Source: Lachnospiraceae bacterium (lineage in GTDB: Bacteria > Bacillota > Clostridia > Lachnospirales > Lachnospiraceae). Taken from it: DNA of 45,429 nt. Shown here piece after piece: positions 26,128 through 33,470 of this stretch (position 1 is its first letter; each line of letters begins with the position of its first letter). A model generated the notes under the pieces. It did not search any database. It was not told the DNA's origin and saw only the letters and a list, made by a program, of their open reading frames with translations. Location: assembly GCA_900752065.1 (NCBI GenBank), contig CAADTT010000017.1:1-45429 (forward strand). The letters run 5' to 3'. The position numbers and the translations under genes were made by a program.

Positions 26128-27459
26128 ATGAAACGAAAAAGAAAATTAGGGTGTTTGGGTATAATTGTCATTGTGGTCATTGTTATGACATTGCTGGCAT
26201 TTGGGGGTTCGTTTCTTCTGTCTATAATTTTAAAAGAAGAAGCAAAGAAGGAAGGGATCCTGACAGAGACGGTAGAAAACCAGGCGGATACGGAAAGAAG
26301 GCAAGATGCGCCGGAGACAGGCTGGGAAGAAGAGCCGGAGACAGCCTGGGAAGAAGAACCGGAGACGGAAACAGAAGAGACTCAGCCGGAGACGGCTCCG
26401 GAACAGGAGGGGATACCGGAAGAAGAATTGAGCGGAAAATTTTATTATGAAAAATTATCTCCGGAGGAGCAGGCGGCGTACCGGGTGATCGCGGCAGGAA
26501 TGAGAGAAAGACAGGATGAAATACGGGTAGATTATCCGGATGGAAAACGTGCCAGTGAGCTGTTTCAGCAGATTCTTTTGGATTTTCCGGAGATTTTCTG
26601 GTGTAGCGGAGCGACAGAATATATTACTTATCCGGAGCCGGATTCTTATGTGATCATAAATCCGGATTATCTGTATGACAGGGAAGAGACGGAGCAGAAG
26701 AAGGCGGAGGTGGAAGCCGTAACCCAGGAGTGCCTGGCGGGAATATCGGAAGATGCGGGAGATTATGATAAGATCCTTTATGTTTTTGAGTACCTGGTAA
26801 ACACTGTGGATTACGATATGACGGTGGATAATAACCAGTATATTTACAGTGCGCTGGTGGACAAGCGGTCTGTGTGTGCGGGGTATTCGAGAGCTACGCA
26901 GTATCTGCTGGAACGTTTGGGCGTATTTTGTACTTACGTTACCGGAACGGCACAGTCGCCGCTGACGGGAAATGATGGACATGCGTGGAATCTGGTCTTA
27001 TGCGATGGAGATTACTATTATGTCGACACGACATGGGGGGATCCGGTGTTTACGGGAGAAGAAGAGGATGGAAGAGAAAATAATATTTCTTATGATTATC
27101 TGTGCTGCAACGACGAGGAGCTTTTCAAGACCCATACACCAGATCCCAGCTTAGAACTCCCGAAATGTACAAAAATGGATGCGAATTATTATGTAGTAAA
27201 TGGAATGTATTATACGGAGTATGACAGCGAGAGTATTTTTGATGTTATGCTTGCAGATATCCGTGAGGGAAAGGAGCAGTCAGTATTTAAGTTTGCGGAC
27301 AGTAATATTTACGGGCAGGCACATGAAGACATATTTGGCAATCTTATGGAACGTGCGATGCAGGAGGTGATCAAACAATATCAGCTTCAGCAGGGATTCT
27401 ATCGGTATGTCGATGATGACCGTTTGAACAAGATCACCATATATTGGGAATATGAATAG
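26128..27459 (+). CDS. Membrane-anchored transglutaminase-like protein
   Basis: A 443-residue protein with an N-terminal basic stretch and membrane segment (GIIVIVVIVMTLLAF), a Glu/Pro-rich spacer, and a papain-like transglutaminase-core domain. The catalytic triad is visible: C250 in VCAGYS, H285 in GHAWN, and D300 in YVDTTWGDP. Bacterial members of this family are usually extracytoplasmic proteases or crosslinkers of wall proteins. The start is taken at ATG 26128, 9 nt after AAGG; ATG 26122 is too close to it. Last gene of the accessory locus, with a terminator right after. Confidence 0.8.
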   Translation: MKRKRKLGCLGIIVIVVIVMTLLAFGGSFLLSIILKEEAKKEGILTETVENQADTERRQDAPETGWEEEPETAWEEEPETETEETQPETAPEQEGIPEEELSGKFYYEKLSPEEQAAYRVIAAGMRERQDEIRVDYPDGKRASELFQQILLDFPEIFWCSGATEYITYPEPDSYVIINPDYLYDREETEQKKAEVEAVTQECLAGISEDAGDYDKILYVFEYLVNTVDYDMTVDNNQYIYSALVDKRSVCAGYSRATQYLLERLGVFCTYVTGTAQSPLTGNDGHAWNLVLCDGDYYYVDTTWGDPVFTGEEEDGRENNISYDYLCCNDEELFKTHTPDPSLELPKCTKMDANYYVVNGMYYTEYDSESIFDVMLADIREGKEQSVFKFADSNIYGQAHEDIFGNLMERAMQEVIKQYQLQQGFYRYVDDDRLNKITIYWEYE

Positions 27460-27465
27460 GAGAAG

Positions 27466-27489
27466 AAGGGCAGCGCAGGCTGCCCTTTT
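27466..27489 (+). terminator. Terminator closing the accessory locus
   Basis: AAGGGCAGC (27466-27474) and GCTGCCCTT (27479-27487) form a GC-rich stem with a 4-nt loop and T run. Confidence 0.8.
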
Positions 27490-27555
27490 GCTGGTTTCAG
27501 AAGCAGTTTGGAATCGGATGAATCGCTGAGACTTATAATAAAAAACTACTTTGGC

Positions 27556-27584
27556 TTTACAGAACTTTATAATTTGTTTATAAT
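27556..27584 (+). promoter_or_regulatory. Promoter of carB
   Basis: TTTACA (27556-27561) and TATAAT (27579-27584) with 17-bp spacing, 56 bp upstream of the carB start. Confidence 0.7.
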
Positions 27585-27587
27585 GTA

Positions 27588-27608
27588 GATAATTTAGCTA
27601 AAATTATC
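27588..27608. promoter_or_regulatory. Operator-like dyad at the carB start site
   Basis: GATAATTT (27588-27595) and AAATTATC (27601-27608) are a perfect 8-bp inverted repeat with a 5-bp centre. It begins 4 bp after the -10, covering the expected transcription start. A repressor site is plausible; no regulator is identified. Confidence 0.4.
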
Positions 27609-27639
27609 TATTTGTTAAGAAATGCGAGGGAAAATCCAT

Positions 27640-30600
27640 ATGAAGAGAAATGATATTCACAAGGTACTGATCATCGGCTCCGGTCCGATCATTATCGGGC
27701 AGGCGTGTGAGTTCGATTATTCGGGAACTCAGGCATGTAAGGCATTGAGAAGCCTGGGCTATCAGATTGTTCTGGTGAATTCCAACCCGGCAACGATCAT
27801 GACAGACCCGGAGACGGCAGATGTGACCTACATCGAGCCGCTGAATGTGGAACGTTTGACGCAGATCATTGAAAAAGAACGCCCGGATGCACTGCTGCCG
27901 AATCTTGGAGGACAGTCGGGGTTGAATCTTTGTTCTGAGCTGGCGAAGGCGGGCATATTGGACAAATACGGTGTAAAGGTGATCGGAGTTCAGGTGGACG
28001 CCATTGAGAGGGGCGAGGACCGTATCGAGTTTAAGAAGACAATGAACAGTCTCGGTATCGAGATGGCGAGAAGTGAGGTGGCTTATTCTGTAGATGAGGC
28101 GCTGGCAATCGCTGATAAGCTGGGGTATCCGGTCGTTCTCCGTCCGGCTTACACCATGGGCGGCGCAGGCGGCGGCCTGGTATATAATGTAGAAGAACTG
28201 AAAACCGTATGCGCCCGGGGACTGCAGGCGAGCCTTGTGGGACAGGTTCTGGTGGAAGAGTCCATCCTCGGATGGGAGGAGCTGGAGCTTGAGGTGGTCC
28301 GTGATGCGAAGAACAATATGATCACTGTATGCTTCATTGAGAATATTGATCCTCTGGGGGTTCATACGGGAGATTCCTTCTGCTCCGCGCCGATGCTGAC
28401 GATTTCTCAGGAAGTGCAGGACGAGCTGCAAAGGCAGGCTTATAAGATCGTGGAGGCGATCGAGGTGATCGGCGGTACCAATGTACAGTTCGCTCATGAT
28501 CCGGTCAGCGGAAGAATTATTGTTATAGAGATCAATCCGAGAACATCCCGTTCTTCTGCATTGGCTTCCAAGGCAACAGGCTTCCCTATCGCCCTGGTAT
28601 CTGCGATGCTGGCGTGCGGTCTGACGTTGGATGAGATTCCATGCGGCAAATGCGGCACACTGGACAAATACGTGCCGGGCGGCGATTACGTCGTGATCAA
28701 ATTTGCGCGGTGGGCATTTGAAAAATTCAAGGGGGCAGAGGACAAGCTGGGTACGCAGATGCGTGCAGTGGGTGAAGTCATGAGCATCGGCAAGACATAC
28801 AAAGAGGCTTTCCAGAAGGCGATCCGCAGTCTGGAAAACGGAAGGTATGGTCTGGGATGGGCGAAAGATTTCGCTTCTAAGACAAAGAAGGAGCTGTTGA
28901 AAATGCTGGCGGTGCCTACCAGCGAGAGACAGTTTATCATGTATGAGGCGCTGCGCAAGGGCGCTACGGTGGATGAGCTGTTTGAGCTTACAAAGATCAA
29001 ACATTATTTTATTGAACAGATGAAAGAATTGGTGGAGGAAGAGGAAGCTCTTCTGGCAGGCAAAGGGCAGGTTCCGTCGGCAGATGTGTTAAAGCAGGCG
29101 AAGCTGGACGGATTTTCCGATAAATATCTGAGTCAGATTCTGGAGGTTTCGGAGTCAGATATCCGGGCTGCAAGGCGTAAGGCAGGCATCACAGAGGCGT
29201 GGGAAGGCGTACACGTGAGCGGTACGCAGGATTCCGCTTACTACTATTCCAGCTATCACATGAAGGATGAAAGCCCGGTCAATACCGATAAACCGAAGAT
29301 CATGATCCTGGGCGGCGGCCCGAACCGGATCGGCCAGGGAATCGAGTTTGACTACTGCTGTGTCCATGCGGCGCTGGCATTGAAAAAGCTGGGCTTTGAG
29401 ACGATCATCGTGAACTGCAATCCGGAGACGGTATCGACGGACTATGATACTTCGGATAAGCTGTATTTCGAACCGCTGACTCTGGAGGATGTATTGAGCA
29501 TTTACGAAAAAGAAAAACCGGTAGGTGTGATCGCACAGTTTGGCGGGCAGACACCGCTGAATCTGGCGGCGGACTTAAAGAAAAATGGTGTGAATATTCT
29601 GGGAACGACCCCGGAGACGATTGATATGGCAGAGGACAGAGACCTGTTCCGCGCTATGATGGACAAGCTGAACATTCCGATGCCGGAGGCTGGCATGGCA
29701 GTGAATGTAAAAGAAGCTCTGGAGATCGCAAATCAGATTGGATATCCGGTAATGGTTCGTCCTTCCTACGTTCTCGGAGGACGGGGCATGGAGGTCGTGC
29801 ACGATGATGAGGCTCTGACCTTCTATATGAATGCGGCAGTGGGCGTGACGCCGGACCGTCCGATCCTGATCGACCGTTTCCTGCATCATGCGACAGAGTG
29901 TGAGGCAGATGCCATCAGCGATGGTGAGCATGTATTTGTTCCGGCTGTTATGGAGCATATCGAGCTGGCAGGCGTTCACTCCGGCGACTCTGCATGTATC
30001 CTGCCGTCAAAGCATCTGACGGAGGAACAGATTGAGACGATCAAGGATTATACAAGAAGGATCGCCCGTGAGATGCATGTGGTAGGTCTGATGAATATGC
30101 AGTATGCGATTGAGGACGGCGTGGTTTATGTGCTGGAGGCAAATCCGAGAGCATCCCGTACCGTGCCGCTGGTATCCAAGGTGTGCAGCATCAACATGGT
30201 AAAGCTGGCTACGGAAATCATGACATCTCCGCTGACCGGAAAAGCGTCTCCGGTGCCGGAGCTGCATGACAGGGAAATCCCGTATTACGGTGTAAAGGAA
30301 GCGGTATTCCCATTCAATATGTTCCAGGAGGTAGACCCGCTGCTGGGACCGGAAATGCGCTCCACCGGCGAGGTGCTGGGACTTTCCAGCAGCTATGGAA
30401 AAGCTTTCTATAAAGCACAGGAGGCGACGCAGACAAGACTTCCGATGAGTGGAACCGTCCTGATCAGTGTCAATGACAGGGATAAGGCGGAGCTTGAGGA
30501 AGTGGCAAGAGCTCTGTATGAGGATGGATTTAAGATCATGGCGACTGGAAGAACCTGCGATCTGATCCGTGAAGCAGGCATGGAGGCGCAGAAGATCGCC

Positions 30601-30855
30601 AAGATCAATGAAGGACGTCCCAATATCCTGGATGTGATCACAAACGGACAGATTGACCTGATCGTTAATACGCCGAACGACAAGAAGGGAGCTGTGGATG
30701 ACAGCTATATTCGTAAGGCGGCCATCAAGAACAGGATTCCATATATGACCACTATGGCGGCGGCAAAAGCTACAGCAGCAGGAATCCGCTCCATGAAAAA
30801 GGGAGAAGGACAGCCGGTAAAATCCTTGCAGGAGTATCACGGAAGCATTAAGTAA
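27640..30855 (+). CDS. carB: Carbamoyl-phosphate synthase large subunit
   Basis: A 1071-residue enzyme of normal CarB length that makes carbamoyl phosphate for pyrimidine and arginine synthesis. The two homologous halves are clear: the first opens with IGSGPIIIGQACEFDYSG and has an ATP-grasp domain, the second opens with LGGGPNRIGQGIEFDYCC and has the second ATP-grasp. A C-terminal MGS-like allosteric domain (last ~130 residues) closes it. Ammonia normally comes from the small subunit CarA, but carA is not adjacent here: a terminator and the accessory locus lie upstream. The start is ATG 27640 after GAGGG rather than an upstream codon at 27622. Confidence 0.96.
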   Translation: MKRNDIHKVLIIGSGPIIIGQACEFDYSGTQACKALRSLGYQIVLVNSNPATIMTDPETADVTYIEPLNVERLTQIIEKERPDALLPNLGGQSGLNLCSELAKAGILDKYGVKVIGVQVDAIERGEDRIEFKKTMNSLGIEMARSEVAYSVDEALAIADKLGYPVVLRPAYTMGGAGGGLVYNVEELKTVCARGLQASLVGQVLVEESILGWEELELEVVRDAKNNMITVCFIENIDPLGVHTGDSFCSAPMLTISQEVQDELQRQAYKIVEAIEVIGGTNVQFAHDPVSGRIIVIEINPRTSRSSALASKATGFPIALVSAMLACGLTLDEIPCGKCGTLDKYVPGGDYVVIKFARWAFEKFKGAEDKLGTQMRAVGEVMSIGKTYKEAFQKAIRSLENGRYGLGWAKDFASKTKKELLKMLAVPTSERQFIMYEALRKGATVDELFELTKIKHYFIEQMKELVEEEEALLAGKGQVPSADVLKQAKLDGFSDKYLSQILEVSESDIRAARRKAGITEAWEGVHVSGTQDSAYYYSSYHMKDESPVNTDKPKIMILGGGPNRIGQGIEFDYCCVHAALALKKLGFETIIVNCNPETVSTDYDTSDKLYFEPLTLEDVLSIYEKEKPVGVIAQFGGQTPLNLAADLKKNGVNILGTTPETIDMAEDRDLFRAMMDKLNIPMPEAGMAVNVKEALEIANQIGYPVMVRPSYVLGGRGMEVVHDDEALTFYMNAAVGVTPDRPILIDRFLHHATECEADAISDGEHVFVPAVMEHIELAGVHSGDSACILPSKHLTEEQIETIKDYTRRIAREMHVVGLMNMQYAIEDGVVYVLEANPRASRTVPLVSKVCSINMVKLATEIMTSPLTGKASPVPELHDREIPYYGVKEAVFPFNMFQEVDPLLGPEMRSTGEVLGLSSSYGKAFYKAQEATQTRLPMSGTVLISVNDRDKAELEEVARALYEDGFKIMATGRTCDLIREAGMEAQKIAKINEGRPNILDVITNGQIDLIVNTPNDKKGAVDDSYIRKAAIKNRIPYMTTMAAAKATAAGIRSMKKGEGQPVKSLQEYHGSIK

Positions 30856-30865
30856 CATATAACAT

Positions 30866-30903
30866 AAAAAATCTGCCATCCCGGGAAGGACGGCAGATTT
30901 TTT
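30866..30903. terminator. Bidirectional terminator between carB and coaX
   Basis: AAAAAATCTGCC (30866-30877) and GGCAGATTTTTT (30892-30903) form a perfect stem with A and T flanks, so it works for carB on the + strand and coaX on the - strand. The coaX stop codon touches it. Confidence 0.85.
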
Positions 30904-31669
30904 ATGCTCTGTTTTTTTGATAGATCAGTTTTAATCCTTTCAGCAGCAGGGCATCGTCAATGATAATATCCTCCAGACAGTGGGGGATGATACATCCCGC
31001 AAGCCCGCCTGTGGCAATGACCGTAGCCTTTTCTCCAAGTTCCTCCTCAATGCGGCGGATCATTCCGTCGATGCAGGAGGCGTTGCCGTAGATCAGGCCG
31101 CTCTTCATACAGTCAATGGTGTTTGTGCCGATCAGCTTTTTCGGGGCTTCCACGCTGATGCGGGGAAGCTGGGAAGTTCGGCTGGTCAGGGAATCGGAGG
31201 AAACCCGGATGCCCGGAAGGATCATGCCTCCGATGTAGTTTTGCTTTTTATCCACCACGGAAATGGTGGTGGCGGTGCCGATATCAATAATGACAAGCGG
31301 CGCTTTGTACTCGGCGATACCCGCCACGGCGTTTGCCACCAGATCGCTTCCGAGCTGCGCCGGATTATCCATCAGGATATTGATGCCCGTCTTGACGCCG
31401 GGACCGATGATGACCACATCCTGTCCGGTGATCTTCTTTGCCGCATCTCTTACAATATTCGTGACGGGAGGCACAACAGAGGAAATGATGGAGCCGTGAA
31501 TATCCGCCGGGTCCAGACGGTACATTTCCAGTACGTTTTTAAAGCTTATGGCGTACTCCAGCACGGTTTTTGTGGAGTCTGTAGAAAGACGTTCCACAAA
31601 AAGGATATCTTCATCCCGGATGCAGCCGATGACGATGTTCGTGTTTCCGATATCAATTGCTAAAATCAT
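30902..31669 (-). CDS. coaX: Type III pantothenate kinase
   Basis: A 255-residue enzyme of CoaX length that phosphorylates pantothenate, the first step of coenzyme A synthesis. It shows the ASKHA-fold nucleotide motif AIDIGNTNIVIG at the N-terminus, the GSDLVANAVAG pantothenate-site segment, the IDIGTATT motif, and GGLAGCIIP near the C-terminus. Type III kinases are typical of Firmicutes and are not feedback-inhibited by CoA. AGAAGGAG precedes ATG at 31669. It follows two ECF S components on the same strand and sits opposite coaBC, giving an uptake-kinase-CoaBC block. Confidence 0.95.
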   Translation of the reverse strand: MILAIDIGNTNIVIGCIRDEDILFVERLSTDSTKTVLEYAISFKNVLEMYRLDPADIHGSIISSVVPPVTNIVRDAAKKITGQDVVIIGPGVKTGINILMDNPAQLGSDLVANAVAGIAEYKAPLVIIDIGTATTISVVDKKQNYIGGMILPGIRVSSDSLTSRTSQLPRISVEAPKKLIGTNTIDCMKSGLIYGNASCIDGMIRRIEEELGEKATVIATGGLAGCIIPHCLEDIIIDDALLLKGLKLIYQKNRA

Positions 31670-31701
31670 AACAGGTTCTCCTTCTCTTATGTGAAATTTT
31701 A

Positions 31702-31713
31702 GTAACAGTTCAG
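31702..31713. repeat. Half copy of palindromic repeat A
   Basis: GTAACAGTTCAG, one arm of repeat family A (compare 1766-1776 and 45300-45311), upstream of coaX. The second arm is not evident. Confidence 0.4.
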
Positions 31714-31761
31714 GCAGGTCCGGGCATTACTGCACAGACCGTAAGAATATGATTCACAAAT

Positions 31762-32382
31762 TTATTTTATCCTCAGCAGGATCCGGCAGATCAGACTTAC
31801 CAGAACAGCCGCTATGGCAGCCTCTGGTATTCCGTGAGTCTTTGGGATGGATAGCAGGAACTGCCAGATAATTTCCGGATTAAGTCCGGAAATGGCGAGG
31901 GCGGTATTCCGGAATATATCATGTATGAAGCTGGAAACCAGCGGGGCATTAATGAAGGTGCCAAGAAGTCCTGCCATTGCCAGAGCAGGGATCTGTCGGT
32001 CTGTGATGATTCCCATACCCAGATACACATAATAGGGAATGATTCCTACGAGGATCCTGGGAAGAAAGCTTGCAGCAACCGTTCCAATCTGATCATGCAG
32101 CTTGCCGGAAGCTTTCAGGGGAGTCAAAATCAATAGGCTTGTATCAGGGTCACTGGCCGTTGTAAGAAATCCGGTCAATGCAAAAACCAGTCCCAGAAGC
32201 GCCCCCTTTTTTGGACCGAGAATCAGGGAGCCGACAATAACCGGTATGTGAATAAGCGCCGCCCGCGCACATCCCAGGGGAAGATACTGCAGGAGCGGCG
32301 TGACTGCCAGAAGAATGATCAGGGCCGCAAACAGTGCGACCTGCATGATTTCAGGGACCCTCGTTTCTGTCTGTGTTTCCAT
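31762..32382 (-). CDS. ECF transporter S component, probably for pantothenate
   Basis: A 206-residue membrane protein with about six hydrophobic segments, the size and pattern of an ECF-type substrate-binding (S) subunit. Early segments include ALFAALIILLAVTPLLQYLPLG and RAALIHIPVIVGSL. It would bind a vitamin outside the membrane and dock onto a shared EcfAA'T module elsewhere in the genome. Its neighbour coaX points to pantothenate (PanT-like) as substrate, by context only. It is a close paralogue of the next gene upstream (32543-33181) and has its own copy of the same promoter, TTGAAA-17-TATACT. A good AGGAGG precedes the ATG. Confidence 0.8.
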   Translation of the reverse strand: METQTETRVPEIMQVALFAALIILLAVTPLLQYLPLGCARAALIHIPVIVGSLILGPKKGALLGLVFALTGFLTTASDPDTSLLILTPLKASGKLHDQIGTVAASFLPRILVGIIPYYVYLGMGIITDRQIPALAMAGLLGTFINAPLVSSFIHDIFRNTALAISGLNPEIIWQFLLSIPKTHGIPEAAIAAVLVSLICRILLRIK

Positions 32383-32462
32383 AATTACCTCCTTTGTACG
32401 GCCGGTAAGGTTTCCCTTTATGTGCCGTGTGAAAAATCTTTACTTGCCTGCATATGAAAAAA

Positions 32463-32491
32463 AGTATAGCATGGCAGATATGTGATTTCAA
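32463..32491 (-). promoter_or_regulatory. Promoter of S component 2
   Basis: On the minus strand TTGAAA (32491-32486), 17 bp, then TATACT (32468-32463) with a TGC extended -10. The block ATTTGAAATCA ... ATGCTATACT is repeated before S component 1. Confidence 0.7.
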
Positions 32492-32542
32492 ATTAAGAAA
32501 GTGCTAGGATTCGACAGAAATCTTGTGTGCGAATGTGGACGG

Positions 32543-33181
32543 TCAGTTGGTTTGCCTGTATTTTAAAAGAACCCGGCAGATCAGGCTCACCAGGATGGCA
32601 GCGACGATGGCCTCCGGGATTCCATTGATTCCTATAATAGAAAGAATAAAGGTATATACGGCCTCCTCTGCTACATGGTTGGCGCTGGCATAGGCTTCCC
32701 GGAAGAATAGAAAAATCATGTTCATGACGAGAAGCGTATTTGTCAGAGCGCCGGAAAGCCCTGCCGCTGCCAGGGAAAAAGTCTGTTTTCCGGTCATGCG
32801 GTTCAGTCCCTGATAAACGTAGAAGGGAATGATGCCTGTCAGGATTCTGGGAAGAAAGCAGATGATGACGCTTCCGATACCTCCATGTATTTCGCCTATT
32901 TCGAAGAAAGGGGTAAATACAAAGCTGGTGGCGGTGGGATTTACCGTATTGTTGATCAGGCTGGTCATTCCGAACACAAATCCCAGGAAAGCGCCATTTT
33001 TCGGGCCAAGCATCAGAGAGCCGATGATGACGGGAATGTGGATAATGGTTGCGCGGGTAAATCCCAGGGGGATATATCCCAGAAACGGGGTGAATGCCAG
33101 GATGATGATCAGTGCTGCGAAAAGCGCGGTCTGTACCATGCCCAGCGTCAGGGAAGACCGTTTACGATTGTTATTTTTCAT
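32543..33181 (-). CDS. ECF transporter S component, paralogue 1
   Basis: A 212-residue membrane protein parallel to the next gene along its whole length: AALIIILAFTPFLGYIPLG and RATIIHIPVIIGSL match the same places, and both end with an ISLICRxLL-like C-terminal segment. It is an ECF S subunit whose substrate is likely pantothenate or a related precursor, from its place next to coaX and coaBC. It is transcribed away from coaBC, from a promoter at 33322-33350, and its leader contains a repeat-B element (33205-33260). AAGGAG precedes the ATG. Confidence 0.8.
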   Translation of the reverse strand: MKNNNRKRSSLTLGMVQTALFAALIIILAFTPFLGYIPLGFTRATIIHIPVIIGSLMLGPKNGAFLGFVFGMTSLINNTVNPTATSFVFTPFFEIGEIHGGIGSVIICFLPRILTGIIPFYVYQGLNRMTGKQTFSLAAAGLSGALTNTLLVMNMIFLFFREAYASANHVAEEAVYTFILSIIGINGIPEAIVAAILVSLICRVLLKYRQTN

Positions 33182-33204
33182 GATGTTTTCTCCTTGTTAT
33201 TATT

Positions 33205-33260
33205 CCCGTGGGCAACGAGCAAGTGACTGCCTGCAGGTATTTGGCTCGTTGCCGCGAGGG
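33205..33260. repeat. Palindromic repeat, family B (copy 2)
   Basis: The reverse complement starts CCCTCGCGGCAACGAGCCAAATA and ends CTTGCTCGTTGCCCACGGG, closely matching the second module of copy 1 at 4850-4909. It lies inside the transcribed leader of S component 1, so it may also act on the mRNA. A separate hairpin (GTGCTGTGCGCC/GGCACACAGCAC, about 33261-33286) follows. Confidence 0.7.
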
Positions 33261-33321
33261 TGCTGTGCGCCAGTGGCACACAGCACTGACCTCTGTTGAG
33301 ATACAATACAATTACCGGGAT

Positions 33322-33350
33322 AGTATAGCATAGCGGTTTTATGATTTCAA
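33322..33350 (-). promoter_or_regulatory. Promoter of S component 1
   Basis: On the minus strand TTGAAA (33350-33345) and TATACT (33327-33322), spacing 17, extended -10 TGC. It shares ATTTGAAATCA and ATGCTATACT with the promoter of S component 2. Confidence 0.7.
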
Positions 33351-33376
33351 ATAGAAGGAGAAAAAATTGTTTACAA

Positions 33377-33407
33377 TTTACACAAAAGCAGCGTGTTATG
33401 TTATACT
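33377..33407 (+). promoter_or_regulatory. Promoter of coaBC
   Basis: Extended -10 TGTTATACT (33399-33407) with TTTACA at 33377-33382 (19 bp) and a second TTTACA at 33370. Back to back with the S component 1 promoter. Confidence 0.5.
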
Positions 33408-33470
33408 GATGAAAATACTGTTCTCCTGCAAAGGGTGAAGAGCAGCAGAACATAGATACGGAGATCAGAT

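Noticed and set aside
5669..27489. Prophage or integrative element for the accessory locus
   Set aside because: No integrase, transposase, capsid, tail, relaxase or flanking att-like direct repeats seen; the adjacent tRNAs are 10 kb away and intact.
27604..29004. Long open frame (466 codons) antisense to carB
   Set aside because: Lies entirely opposite a highly conserved CarB; protein is rich in His/Arg/Leu/Gln without family features, no ribosome-binding site. A codon-bias shadow.
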